A program made the translations under genes and the position numbers. This document shows positions 6,924-15,622 of a DNA stretch of 64,000 nt, in pieces. Location of the stretch: NCBI GenBank assembly GCA_023410875.1, contig JAEYPH010000122.1, forward strand, positions 1 to 64,000, written 5' to 3'. How positions within the stretch are numbered: position 1 is the first letter of the stretch; every line of letters begins with the position of its first letter. A model generated the notes under the pieces. The model made no database searches. It was not told where the DNA came from and saw nothing but the letters and a program-made list of their open reading frames with translations. This DNA is from Bacillota bacterium. GTDB lineage: Bacteria > Bacillota > Clostridia > Christensenellales > UMGS416.

Positions 6924-8321
6924 TTGGCCGATGAGCGCACAGGCCCCATCCATCGCATGGTGCAGCGGTATGCCGACGAGCGGCCGCTGCGCTTCCATAT
7001 GCCCGGCCATAAGGGCCTGGGAGTTTTGCCCGGCGCCGACCATGATGTGACCGAGGTTGTCGGCACCGACACCCTTTTTGATCCAACCGAAGGAATTCTG
7101 GAAGCCCAAAGGGAAGCCGCGGCCTGCTGGGGCGCAGCCGAGAGCCGCCTGTTGGTGGGCGGTTCCACCGCCGGCTTGCAGGCCATGGCGCTGTGGGCGG
7201 CGGCTCAGGGCCGGCAGCTCTACATGGGCCGCGATTGCCATGTTTCCGCCGTGTTCGCCTGCGCGCTGGCCGGCCTGCAACCCCACTGGCTGAGTGGCCG
7301 CTGGCACGAGGAGGAGCAGGTCGCCGCATGGAACACCGATTCGTTGCGGCAGCTGCCCGGCGGTGCCAAGCTGGCGCTGCTGCTGACGACCCCCGATTAT
7401 TTTGGCCGCTGCATCGACCTTGCGGCGGTGCGGCGGGAGCTCCAGGGACGCGACGTTGCGTTGCTGGTGGACAGCGCCCACGGTTCCCACTTCGCTTTTT
7501 CTGACCGGCTGCCGCCGGATTGCGGTGAGCATGCCGATTTATGGGTAAGCGGCGCGCACAAGACGCTGCCTGCCCCAACGCAGACCGCCTTTTTGCACAT
7601 CAAGCGCGCGCAGGACGCGCCGCTGGTCACCCGCCTGCTGCAGAGCGTCACGACGACCAGCCCGTCCTATGTGCTCATGGAGGGCCTGGACAACGCCCGC
7701 GCCCACATGGCAGCTTCGGCTGCCGAGTTGGAGGATCTGATCGACCGGTGCCACAACCTGAAAGCCCGCATCAATCGCCTGGACGGCCTGCGAGCCTGGG
7801 ACGAGGGCACTGCCCGCGCCCAGGGATACGCGGCGCTGGACCCCACGCGGCTGGTTGTGGATGTGCGCGGCCTGGGCATGACCGGTTGGCAGGCGGCGGC
7901 GGCGCTGCGCCGGCTGAGCGTCGTCGTGGAAATGGTCGACCATCGCCGCGTTGTGTGCATCCTGACCATCATGGATGACGAGCCCCGCACCGCGGCGCTG
8001 CTGCGGGCGCTAGAGAGCTTAAGCACTCAACGCCCGCCCGGCGCGGCGGATCTGCCGCAGGCGCAGCCCAGCCCGCCGGCCGGCGAGGCTGTTATGACGC
8101 TGCGGCAGGCATGGCTCAGCGAAAGCGTGGAGGCGCCTCTGGAGCAGGCCGCCGGGCGCATCGCCGCCGAGCCTTTCGGTGCCTATCCGCCGGGGCAGGC
8201 GCTGGCCATGCCCGGCGAGCGCATTGGGGAAGCCGCGGTGGCCGCGGCGCTGCAGGCGCTGGCCATGGGCGGCTCGGTGTTCGGCGCGCGGCGGGGCATG
8301 TTGTCTGTGGTAAAAGAGTAG
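6924..8321 (+). CDS. Orn/Lys/Arg decarboxylase family protein (YaaO-like)
   Basis: A 465-residue fold-type I PLP enzyme of the basic amino acid decarboxylase family. The N-terminus has the family signature PLRFHMPGHKG (residues 21-31). The aspartate of LVDSAHG (D183) and the lysine of SGAHKTLPA (K213) are the expected PLP-contacting residues. A short C-terminal domain follows about residue 380. The substrate (arginine, lysine or ornithine) is not determinable here. Translation begins at TTG with GGGAGA upstream, about 40 bases after the gin-like gene. The link to tmk is conserved in many Firmicutes. Confidence 0.85.
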   Translation: MADERTGPIHRMVQRYADERPLRFHMPGHKGLGVLPGADHDVTEVVGTDTLFDPTEGILEAQREAAACWGAAESRLLVGGSTAGLQAMALWAAAQGRQLYMGRDCHVSAVFACALAGLQPHWLSGRWHEEEQVAAWNTDSLRQLPGGAKLALLLTTPDYFGRCIDLAAVRRELQGRDVALLVDSAHGSHFAFSDRLPPDCGEHADLWVSGAHKTLPAPTQTAFLHIKRAQDAPLVTRLLQSVTTTSPSYVLMEGLDNARAHMAASAAELEDLIDRCHNLKARINRLDGLRAWDEGTARAQGYAALDPTRLVVDVRGLGMTGWQAAAALRRLSVVVEMVDHRRVVCILTIMDDEPRTAALLRALESLSTQRPPGAADLPQAQPSPPAGEAVMTLRQAWLSESVEAPLEQAAGRIAAEPFGAYPPGQALAMPGERIGEAAVAAALQALAMGGSVFGARRGMLSVVKE

Positions 8322-8331
8322 GGGAGATTGT

Positions 8332-8994
8332 ATGATGAGATATCGCTCGGTTTTGTTCGATCTGGACGGCACGCTGGTGGACAACAGCCAAGGCATCTTC
8401 AACGGCTTCCGCTATGCGCTGGAGCAGCTGGAGCGGCTGGAGGAGATGGACCGGGTGACGCCGGACGTCATCGGACCGCCGCTGCGGCTGAGCTTCCAGA
8501 TGCGCTTCGGCATGGACGAGGCCCAGGCCGGGGAGGCCGTGGACGTTTATCGCGTGTTCTACCGCTCCACCGGCGTGTATCAGTGCCGCGTGTACGACGG
8601 CGTGGAGGACGCGCTGCAGCGGCTGCACGATGCCGGCGTCACGCTGATACTGGCTACATCCAAGGCGCAAGTGTTCGCCGAGATCATATTGAAGCAGACG
8701 GGGCTGGACCGACTGTTCACCGCCGTTGTCGGCAGCGAGCTGGACGGTACCCGTGACAACAAGCGCGACATCATCACCCACATCCAGAGCACGCTGCTGG
8801 AGCCCCGGCGTTTGCCGGCCCTCATGGTGGGCGACCGGTTCCACGACGCCAAGGGCGCGCGGGAGACCGGCATGGACGCGGCAGCGGTGCTGTGGGGCTT
8901 CGGGCAAGCGCAGGAATTTGAAGAATATGAGAATGTGCGCGCGGTCTTCACCGACGCTGCGAGCATGGCCGACTGGCTGCTGGAGGAAGTATGA
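8332..8994 (+). CDS. HAD-superfamily hydrolase, phosphoglycolate phosphatase-like
   Basis: A 220-residue HAD phosphatase. Motif I FDLDGTLVD lies at residues 9-17 (nucleophile D10), motif II is LATSK, motif III lysine is in TRDNKRD and motif IV is VGDRFHD with the metal-binding aspartates. An alpha-helical cap occupies about residues 18-85. The substrate is unknown; similar proteins act on phosphoglycolate, 5'-nucleotides or pyrophosphate. The ATG follows AGGGGAGA. Its stop overlaps the tmk start by four bases (ATGA), so the two are translationally coupled. Confidence 0.85.
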   Translation: MMRYRSVLFDLDGTLVDNSQGIFNGFRYALEQLERLEEMDRVTPDVIGPPLRLSFQMRFGMDEAQAGEAVDVYRVFYRSTGVYQCRVYDGVEDALQRLHDAGVTLILATSKAQVFAEIILKQTGLDRLFTAVVGSELDGTRDNKRDIITHIQSTLLEPRRLPALMVGDRFHDAKGARETGMDAAAVLWGFGQAQEFEEYENVRAVFTDAASMADWLLEEV

Positions 8995-9626
8995 GCAAGG
9001 GGTTATTCATCACCTTTGAGGGCTCCGACGGTTCGGGCAAGAGCACCCACATCCGCTTGTTGAGCGAGAAATTGCGCGCCTTGGGCCACACGGTGCTGGT
9101 GACCCGGGAGCCCGGCGGCTGCACCATCAGCGAGAAGATCCGCGAGTTGGTGCTGGACCGCCAGTATGCGGAGATGACCCCCGTGGCCGAAGCGCTGCTT
9201 TATGCCGCGGCGAGGGCCCAGCATGTGGCACAGGTGATCCGCCCGGCCTTGGAGCGCGGAGAGATCGTGATCTCCGACCGCTATTTGGATTCCAGCATCG
9301 CCTATCAGGGCTATGGCCGGGAACTGGGTGAAGACCTGGTGCGCGCCATCAACGCGCCGGCCATCGACGGCCTCATGCCGGACATTACCTTTTTCATGGC
9401 GGTCAACGTGCGCGCCGCCCAGGGGCGCATCGCCGATCGCGATCTGGACCGGCTGGAGCTGGCGGGCCTTAATTTCTACGAGCGCGTGGGGGCGGCCTTT
9501 GAGCGGTTGGCCCGCCAGAGCGATGGGCGCATGGTGACCATCGAAACCTCCACCGATCCCAAGCACGTCGTCCATGACAGAATCATGAAAATCATCGCCG
9601 ATTCGGAGCTGTTGGCGCGGGAATAA
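8991..9626 (+). CDS. tmk: Thymidylate kinase
   Basis: A 211-residue dTMP kinase that phosphorylates dTMP to dTDP for DNA synthesis. The P-loop EGSDGSGKST is at residues 10-19, the DRY motif is in VISDRYLDSSIAYQG, and TREPGG follows the first strand as expected. Length is typical. It overlaps the preceding HAD gene by four bases. In Bacillus tmk also follows yaaO, and it is usually followed by yaaQ-yaaR-holB; here the next gene is xpt on its own promoter, so the downstream part of that neighbourhood is rearranged. Confidence 0.95.
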   Translation: MSKGLFITFEGSDGSGKSTHIRLLSEKLRALGHTVLVTREPGGCTISEKIRELVLDRQYAEMTPVAEALLYAAARAQHVAQVIRPALERGEIVISDRYLDSSIAYQGYGRELGEDLVRAINAPAIDGLMPDITFFMAVNVRAAQGRIADRDLDRLELAGLNFYERVGAAFERLARQSDGRMVTIETSTDPKHVVHDRIMKIIADSELLARE

Positions 9627-9715
9627 GGGAAAAAGCGGCGTTTGCCGTAGCATCGCCGCGCCAAGCATAAACACAACAATGATTGCCGCAAATAAAAAAA
9701 TGTTCGGATTTACAC

Positions 9716-9744
9716 TTGCTTTTTGATGTTTCAGCTTGTAGAAT
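9716..9744 (+). promoter_or_regulatory. Promoter of the xpt operon
   Basis: TTGCTT (9716-9721), a 17-base spacer and TAGAAT (9739-9744). The predicted leader before the GTG start is only about 27 bases, too short for a purine riboswitch. Confidence 0.65.
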
Positions 9745-9777
9745 ATTCACGTATTTCGGGTATGGAGGTCGCATCGC

Positions 9778-10350
9778 GTGGAATTGTTAAAGGAGCGGAT
9801 CATGCGCGAGGGCAAGGTGTTGCCCGGCGGCGTCATCAAGGTGGGCTCCTTTCTCAACCACATGATCGACACCCAACTGGCCGCCGAGATTGGCCGCGAG
9901 TTCGCCCGCATTTTCGGTTCCGACGGCATCACCAAGATACTGACCATCGAGGCCAGCGGCATTGCCTATGCGGTGCTCACCGGGGTGGAGCTGGGCGTAC
10001 CCGTGGTCTTCGCCAAGAAGGCTGTCGGTCGCAACACCCACGGCGACAACGCTTTTTGCTGCTGCGTGCATTCCTTCACCAAGGATGTCGATGCGACCGT
10101 TTCCGTCGGCTGCGACTATCTGAAACCCGATGACCGCGTGCTGATCATCGACGACTTCCTGGCCATGGGCGAGGCCGTTTTTGGCCTGGCTGATCTGGTT
10201 CGCCAAAGCGGCGCCACGCTGGTGGGCGCCGGCATCCTGATCGAGAAGGCCTTTCAGGCCGGCGGAGCGCGCCTGCGCGAGGCCGGCATCCGTGTGGAAT
10301 CCTTGGCGCGCATCTCGTCCACCGAGGGCGGCGTCATTGCATTTTCGTAA
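9778..10350 (+). CDS. xpt: Xanthine phosphoribosyltransferase
   Basis: A 190-residue type I phosphoribosyltransferase that converts xanthine and PRPP to XMP in purine salvage. The N-terminal segment (MELLKERI...LPGGVIKVGSFLNHMID) is typical of Xpt, and the PRPP-binding loop is RVLIIDDFLAMGEA (residues about 120-133). The GTG start has GGAGG about 9 bases upstream. It is followed after 22 bases by a BMP-family nucleoside-binding lipoprotein, so uptake and salvage genes appear co-transcribed. Confidence 0.92.
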   Translation: MELLKERIMREGKVLPGGVIKVGSFLNHMIDTQLAAEIGREFARIFGSDGITKILTIEASGIAYAVLTGVELGVPVVFAKKAVGRNTHGDNAFCCCVHSFTKDVDATVSVGCDYLKPDDRVLIIDDFLAMGEAVFGLADLVRQSGATLVGAGILIEKAFQAGGARLREAGIRVESLARISSTEGGVIAFS

Positions 10351-10372
10351 ATCAATGGAGGAGGAGACACCA

Positions 10373-11461
10373 ATGAAAATGAGAAAGACCCTTGCCATTG
10401 TGTCCGCCGTCGTCATGCTCATCGGCATGATGCTGGTTGGCACCGCCTGCGAGAGCAACGACCCCAAGGCCTTTAAGGTCGGCTTCATCTATGTGGGGCC
10501 CGTCGGCGACATGGGCTACAGCTACGCCCAGGACCAAGGCCGTCTGTACATGGAGAAGCAGCTGGGCGTCACCACGCTGAAGGTTGAAAGCGTGCCGGAA
10601 AACGCCGACTGCAAGACCCAGATGGAGAACCTGATCAAGCAGGGTTGCAAGGTGATCTTCGCCACCAGCTATGGCTACATGGACTATGTGGAAGAGCTGG
10701 CCGCCAAGTATCCCAACGTCGTGTTCGAGCACTGCTCGGGATACAAGATGAACGACAAGAACTTCGGCAATTACTTCGCCCGTGAGTACCAGGCCCGTTA
10801 TCTGGCCGGTATCGCCGCCGGCAAGGCCACCCAGACCAATAAGATCGGCTATGTCGCCGCCATGAAGATCCCCGAGTGCGTCCGCGGCATCAACGCCTTC
10901 ACGCTGGGCGTGCGCTCCGTGAACCCCGAAGCCGTTGTCAAAGTCGTGTGGACCAACACCTGGTATGACCCCACCGTGGAAAAGCAGTCCGCTGAAAGCC
11001 TGCTGGCCGATGGCTGCGACGTCATGGCCCAGCATCAGGACACCACTTCCGCCGTGGCCGCCGCCGAAGCTGCCGGCGCCTTCTCCACCGGTTACAACTC
11101 CCCCATGGGTTCCGCCGCCCCCAAGGGCTATCTGACTTCCCCCATCTGGAACTGGGGCCCTTACTTTGAGAAGGTCGTCAAGTCCGTCATGGACAAGACC
11201 TACAAGCCCGAATCTTACTGGGGCGGCCTGGAGACCGGCACCATCACGCTGGATGCCTATGGCCCCTCTGTAGCCGACGAGACCAAGAGCCAGATCGACA
11301 CCGTCGCCGCCAAGCTCAAGGATAAGTCTTGGGACGTGTTCACCGGTCCCATCAAGGATCAGGAGGGCAACGTCAAGGTCGCCGAAGGCGCCAAGCTGAC
11401 CGATGCTGAGATGCTGTCCATCGATTGGTTTGTGGAAGGCGTAGAAGGTTCAGCTAAATAA
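10373..11461 (+). CDS. BMP-family nucleoside ABC transporter substrate-binding lipoprotein
   Basis: A 362-residue lipoprotein of the BmpA/PnrA family that captures purine nucleosides outside the membrane. The signal peptide MKMRKTLAIVSAVVMLIGMM is followed by the lipobox LVGTAC, with the lipidated cysteine near residue 26. The mature part shows GFIYVGPVGDMGYSYAQDQG and a C-terminal DWFVEGVEG typical of the family. The ATG is set by AGGAGGAGA; an upstream in-frame extension overlapping xpt is not credible. The matching ATPase and two permeases follow at 11874-15419 after a 412-bp gap. The specificity (guanosine or other nucleosides) is inferred from the xpt linkage. Confidence 0.9.
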   Translation: MKMRKTLAIVSAVVMLIGMMLVGTACESNDPKAFKVGFIYVGPVGDMGYSYAQDQGRLYMEKQLGVTTLKVESVPENADCKTQMENLIKQGCKVIFATSYGYMDYVEELAAKYPNVVFEHCSGYKMNDKNFGNYFAREYQARYLAGIAAGKATQTNKIGYVAAMKIPECVRGINAFTLGVRSVNPEAVVKVVWTNTWYDPTVEKQSAESLLADGCDVMAQHQDTTSAVAAAEAAGAFSTGYNSPMGSAAPKGYLTSPIWNWGPYFEKVVKSVMDKTYKPESYWGGLETGTITLDAYGPSVADETKSQIDTVAAKLKDKSWDVFTGPIKDQEGNVKVAEGAKLTDAEMLSIDWFVEGVEGSAK

Positions 11462-11873
11462 TTCGGTCGGGGGATTGCATCCCCCGCCGATACCACCCCC
11501 GCTTTGTTCGCCCGCGATGTTTCATCGCGGGCGATTGCTTTGCCCTTGGCATTTGCTATGCCGTGCACCGCGCAGGTCGCCGCACGGCTTTCCGCTGTCT
11601 GCCCTATGCCTGGAGCCAGGGACACCCGTGGGTGGGTTTTGTTGTGCGGTTTTTCTTTGTACATGTTTCCTCGGCGGAATGAATCCGCCATCGGTAACAA
11701 TAGACTGTTTTCTTTCTGGCTCTATAGGAATTGTAGTTTGCGCTTTCGGCAAAATACTACCGATTGTGCCGTCAGCGGTATTTATGGTAGAATAAACTTC
11801 ATTGAATGAACTTCGGGTTTTTTGGGGAAACGTTCGGTTTTGCCAGCCCGAAGGTGTGGCAGAGGAGTAGGGG
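11462..11873. other. 412-bp intergenic stretch with several hairpins
   Basis: No gene is visible. There is an 11-bp perfect hairpin (11509-11519 with 11523-11533), a GC-rich hairpin just after the lipoprotein stop (about 11463-11491) and a third, GGCGGA-TCCGCC, near 11673-11690. None has a strong U-tract. A weak promoter is at 11764-11793. I looked for a purine riboswitch and did not find the conserved core. Confidence 0.5.
11764..11793 (+). promoter_or_regulatory. Possible promoter of the nucleoside transporter ATPase/permease genes
   Basis: TTGTGC (11764-11769), an 18-base spacer and TAGAAT (11788-11793), 80 bases before the ATPase start. Confidence 0.4.
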
Positions 11874-13418
11874 ATGTCGCAACCGGTCATCGAAATGAGG
11901 GGCATCTGCAAGGCCTTCCCCGGCGTTGTCGCCAACGACAACGTGAGCCTGCGCGTGGGCGCGGGCGAAATTCACGCGCTGCTGGGTGAGAACGGCGCGG
12001 GCAAATCCACGCTGATGAACATCCTGTGCGGGTTGTATCGCCCGGACAGCGGCGAGATGCTGATAAACGGCGCGAGGGTGGACTTCCGTTCGCCCAGCGA
12101 CGCCATTCGCGCCGGCGTGGGCATGATCCACCAGCATTTCAAGCTCGTGGAGGCCTTCACCGTGGCCGAGAACATTGCATTGGGCGACCGCAAGACGCCG
12201 GCACTGCTCAGCCGCCGGCAGTTACACGAGCGCATCGGCGCCGTGGCCAAGGCATATGACATTGAGGTGGACCCGGCAGCGCCGGTGTGGCAGCTTTCGG
12301 TGGGCGAGCAGCAGCGCGTGGAGATCCTCAAAGCGCTGTACCGCGACGCGAAGATCTTGATACTGGACGAGCCCACGGCGGTGCTTACGCCCCAGGAGAG
12401 CGCACGGCTGTTCGACGCGTTGCGCGAGATGACGCGCAAGGGCTGCACCGTCATCATCATCACCCACAAGCTGGCCGAAGTGTGCGATGTGGCCCATCGC
12501 GTCACGGTGATGCGCCGCGGCCGCATGGCCGGCGAGGCCGAGGGCGAGGACATCAACTACGCCAACCTGACTCGCATGATGGTCGGCGAGGACCTGCGGC
12601 TGGACGGCAAGGTGCAGCGCGGGCAGCCTGGAGCCGTGGTGTTGGCCGCACGCTCCTTGCGTGTCAACGGCGAAAAAGGCGTCGTGGCCGTGGACAATGT
12701 GGATTTCGAGCTGCGCGCCGGGGAGATCCTGGGCGTAGCCGGCGTGGCCGGCAACGGCCAGCGGGAGCTGGCCGAGGCGCTGGCTGGCATCCGCGCCGTG
12801 CAGGGCGGTGTGATGGAATTGGATGGCAAGCCTGTCAGCGCTGCCGACGTGCGCTCCATCATCAAGGACGGCCTGGCTTTTGTGCCCGAAGACCGCCTGG
12901 GCACCGGCCTCGTGGGCAACATGAACATGGCCGACAACCTGCTGCTGCGCAACTACTGGAAGAAGTCCGCCGGACAGGGCGTCTTTCTGGATTACGCCGC
13001 CGTGCAGCCCGCCGTGGAGGAAGCCATCCGCAGCTACGAAATTGCCGTGGCCGACAGCCGCGCCCCCGTGCGCCTGATGTCCGGAGGCAATCTGCAAAAG
13101 CTGCTGCTGGCCAGGGAAATCGCGCTGCTGCCAAAGGCGCTCATCGCTGCCTATCCGGTGCGCGGTTTGGACATCGGCGCCACGGAGATGATCTACAACC
13201 TGCTGGTGCGAGAGCGGGACCGCGGCGCGGGCGTGCTCTTCATCTCCGAAGACCTGGATGCGCTGCTCAAATACAGCGACCGCATCATGGTGCTCTACCG
13301 CGGGCGGGTCATGGGCATCGTCCCCCGGGAGGAAGCCAAGCTGGGCCGCATCGGCATGATGATGATGGGCACCACGCCCGAGGAGGTGAGCCGGTATGAA
13401 GCGCTTTCTCACTTTTGA
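11874..13418 (+). CDS. Nucleoside ABC transporter ATP-binding protein (two ABC domains)
   Basis: A 514-residue tandem ATPase of the NupO/YufO/RbsA type. The first domain has an intact Walker A, GENGAGKST (residues 38-46), signature LSVGEQQR and Walker B ILILDEPTAVL. The second domain has the degenerate P-loop GVAGNGQRE and the signature LMSGGNLQK, the usual asymmetric arrangement. It energises import through the two permeases encoded next. The lipoprotein at 10373 is the expected receptor. Its 3' end overlaps the first permease gene by 23 bases. Confidence 0.92.
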   Translation: MSQPVIEMRGICKAFPGVVANDNVSLRVGAGEIHALLGENGAGKSTLMNILCGLYRPDSGEMLINGARVDFRSPSDAIRAGVGMIHQHFKLVEAFTVAENIALGDRKTPALLSRRQLHERIGAVAKAYDIEVDPAAPVWQLSVGEQQRVEILKALYRDAKILILDEPTAVLTPQESARLFDALREMTRKGCTVIIITHKLAEVCDVAHRVTVMRRGRMAGEAEGEDINYANLTRMMVGEDLRLDGKVQRGQPGAVVLAARSLRVNGEKGVVAVDNVDFELRAGEILGVAGVAGNGQRELAEALAGIRAVQGGVMELDGKPVSAADVRSIIKDGLAFVPEDRLGTGLVGNMNMADNLLLRNYWKKSAGQGVFLDYAAVQPAVEEAIRSYEIAVADSRAPVRLMSGGNLQKLLLAREIALLPKALIAAYPVRGLDIGATEMIYNLLVRERDRGAGVLFISEDLDALLKYSDRIMVLYRGRVMGIVPREEAKLGRIGMMMMGTTPEEVSRYEALSHF

Positions 13419-14481
13419 AAAACGCATGGCCGGCACGACGGGCAACGTCGCGCTCAACCGACTGCTTTCGGTAGCGGCGGCCATCGTCGTGACGATCCTC
13501 TTTCTGTTTGCTGTGGGCAAGTCGCCGCTGGAGGTCGTAGACATCCTGCGCTCCATGTTCGTGCAGACGTTCTTCAGCTATTACGGCATCCTGGACACGC
13601 TGACCAAGGCCATACCTCTGACGATCACCGCCATCGGCATCGCCTTCGCCTTCCGCATGAAACTGTGGAACATTGGCGGCGAAGGGCAGATCGCCATGGG
13701 CGCCTTCGCGGCGGCCGGTGTGGCCATGCTGTTCCCTGGCCTGCCGGGCTGGGCGCTGCTGCCGCTGATGGCCGCGGCCGCCATGGCCATGGGCGCTGTG
13801 TGGGCAATGCTGGCCGGCCTGCCCAAGGCCTATCTGGGCGTCAATGAGACGATCACGACGCTGATGCTCAACTATGTGGCTCTCAAATGGCTGCAGCACC
13901 TGATCACCGGCCCCTGGCGCGACCCGGCGGCCAAGGGCTTCCCGATGGCGCCGCCGCTGCCAGCCGGCGGCGAATTCCCGGCAGTGCCCGGTACGGACCT
14001 GCACCTGGGCCTGTTGCTGGCTGTGGCGCTGGTGCTGGTCTATCACTACATGCTCAGCCGCAGCCGCTGGGGCTATGAGATCCGCGTGGTCGGCGAGAGC
14101 ACCCGCGCCGCCGAGTACGCCGGCATCCCCGTCAAGCGCAACATGCTGCTGGTCATGATGCTCTCCGGCGCCGTGGCGGCGCTGGCTGGCATGAATGAGG
14201 TCGCCGGCGTGTCCCATCGCCTGGAGACCGCAGTTTCCGGCGGTTATGGTTATACAGCCATCATCATCGCGTGGCTGGCGCGGCTGAACCCCATTGGCAT
14301 TGTGGCCATGGCGGTGTTCATGTCCGGCCTGCTGGTGGGCGGCTCCTACGCCCAGTCGGCGGGCATCTCGTCGGCCATCGCCGTCATGATACAAGGCACA
14401 ATCCTGTTCTTTGTGCTGGGCTTCGATCTGTTCACGCAATACAAGATCACGTTCCATTTCCAAAAAGGGAAGGGGGAGTAG
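13396..14481 (+). CDS. Nucleoside ABC transporter permease 1
   Basis: A 361-residue integral membrane protein of the BPD_transp_2 family (NupP/YufP type), with about eight to ten hydrophobic helices and the conserved EAA-like region NIGGEGQIAMGAF (about residues 91-103) that faces the ATPase. It forms the transmembrane channel with the next gene product. It begins inside the ATPase gene, with GAGGAGG upstream of the ATG, and ends two bases before the next start. Confidence 0.92.
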   Translation: MKRFLTFEKRMAGTTGNVALNRLLSVAAAIVVTILFLFAVGKSPLEVVDILRSMFVQTFFSYYGILDTLTKAIPLTITAIGIAFAFRMKLWNIGGEGQIAMGAFAAAGVAMLFPGLPGWALLPLMAAAAMAMGAVWAMLAGLPKAYLGVNETITTLMLNYVALKWLQHLITGPWRDPAAKGFPMAPPLPAGGEFPAVPGTDLHLGLLLAVALVLVYHYMLSRSRWGYEIRVVGESTRAAEYAGIPVKRNMLLVMMLSGAVAALAGMNEVAGVSHRLETAVSGGYGYTAIIIAWLARLNPIGIVAMAVFMSGLLVGGSYAQSAGISSAIAVMIQGTILFFVLGFDLFTQYKITFHFQKGKGE

Positions 14482-14483
14482 CC

Positions 14484-15419
14484 ATGGATATGCAGATGAT
14501 CATCAGCACGCTGGCGGCCACCGTCGCCGCGGGCACCGTGCTGCTGTTGGCCTCCCTGGGTGAAATTCTGGCGGAGAAGGCCGGCGTGCTGAATCTGGGC
14601 GTGGAGGGCATGATGCTGGTGGGCGCCATTACGGGCTTCATCGCCGTGCAAACCACCGGCAGCCTGCTGATGGCTGTGGTTGCTTCCATGCTGTGCGGCG
14701 GTCTTGTGGCCATGATCCACGCCTTCTTGACCGTTACCATGCGCGCCAACCAGGTTGTAAGCGGCCTGGCTCTTACGATCTTCGGCACCGGCATGTCCGC
14801 CTTTCTGGGCAAGGACTATATCGGTATGACGCCGGTCAACGGCTTCAAGGCTGTGATCGTACCGGGTTTGAGCGAAGTTCCTTTCCTGGGGGACATCCTC
14901 TTTAAGCAGAACGCACTGGTTTATGCGAGCCTGCTGCTGGTACCGGCGCTGTGGTTCCTGTTCAACCGCACCCATCTGGGCCTGAAGATCAAGAGCGCCG
15001 GCGAGAACCCTGCTGCCACCGATGCCGCCGGCCTTGACGTCTTTGCCATCCGCTATGGCTGCACCATCGGCGGCGGCATGCTGGCCGGGCTGTCCGGCGC
15101 CTATCTGGCCATTGGCTACAACAGCTCCTGGATGGAGAACATCACCGCCGGCCAGGGGTGGATTGCCGTGGCCCTGGTCATCTTCGCCATGTGGAACCCC
15201 TGGAAGGCGCTGCTTGGCAGTTATCTCTTCGGCTTCATCGGCATTATGGGGTTGCGCCTGCAGGCCATCGGCGTGCAGATTCCCGTGTCGCTCTTCACGA
15301 TGCTGCCCTATGCGCTCACAATCGTCGTGCTTATCTTCATCTCCGGCCGGCTGCGCGGCCGCAAGGGGGATGGCTCGCCCGCGGCGCTGTCGGTCAGTTA
15401 CGATAGAGAAGCAAGATAA
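14484..15419 (+). CDS. Nucleoside ABC transporter permease 2
   Basis: A 311-residue BPD_transp_2 permease (NupQ/YufQ type). NLGVEGMMLVGAI near residues 36-48 is the loop conserved in this family, and many hydrophobic helices follow. The ATG two bases after the preceding gene is preceded by AAGGGGGAG. It completes the lipoprotein-ATPase-permease-permease set. A strong terminator follows at 15444. Confidence 0.92.
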   Translation: MDMQMIISTLAATVAAGTVLLLASLGEILAEKAGVLNLGVEGMMLVGAITGFIAVQTTGSLLMAVVASMLCGGLVAMIHAFLTVTMRANQVVSGLALTIFGTGMSAFLGKDYIGMTPVNGFKAVIVPGLSEVPFLGDILFKQNALVYASLLLVPALWFLFNRTHLGLKIKSAGENPAATDAAGLDVFAIRYGCTIGGGMLAGLSGAYLAIGYNSSWMENITAGQGWIAVALVIFAMWNPWKALLGSYLFGFIGIMGLRLQAIGVQIPVSLFTMLPYALTIVVLIFISGRLRGRKGDGSPAALSVSYDREAR

Positions 15420-15443
15420 TCGTTAGGATAATCGTTATATTCA

Positions 15444-15469
15444 AAAAGGCCGCAGCGATGCGGCCTTTT
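15444..15469 (+). terminator. Terminator of the nucleoside transporter operon
   Basis: AAAAGGCCGCA (15444-15454) pairs perfectly with TGCGGCCTTTT (15459-15469) around a GCGA tetraloop. Confidence 0.85.
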
Positions 15470-15495
15470 GAATTGCTGATACCTTGAATGGTGCG

Positions 15496-15603
15496 TTGTA
15501 GGGCAAGGGCTCTGCCCTTGCCGGAACCCTGGGCGGCAAGGGCTGGTCACAGCCTGCGGCTGCTGCTCGACCATGCGTCCGGGGCAGAGCCCTTGCCCTA
15601 CAA
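15496..15603. repeat. Dispersed intergenic repeat, copy A (22-bp terminal inverted repeats)
   Basis: A perfect 22-bp inverted repeat (15496-15517 with 15582-15603) bounds a 108-bp element containing a further hairpin (15502-15522). The inner segment GCTGCTCGACCATGCGTCC nearly matches the rc of part of the repeat at 55.6 kb. The element lies between the transporter terminator and the convergent phosphodiesterase gene. No protein is encoded; a MITE- or REP-like element is likely. Confidence 0.65.
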
Positions 15604-15622
15604 GGCTTTTCAGGACTCCAGC

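Noticed and set aside
11462..11873. A purine or preQ1 riboswitch in the gap before the transporter ATPase
   Set aside because: Short matches such as CTACC occur, but the conserved core arrangement is absent.
12222..13556. A 444-codon antisense frame over the transporter ATPase
   Set aside because: Shadow frame spanning two overlapping real genes; no start site or homology.
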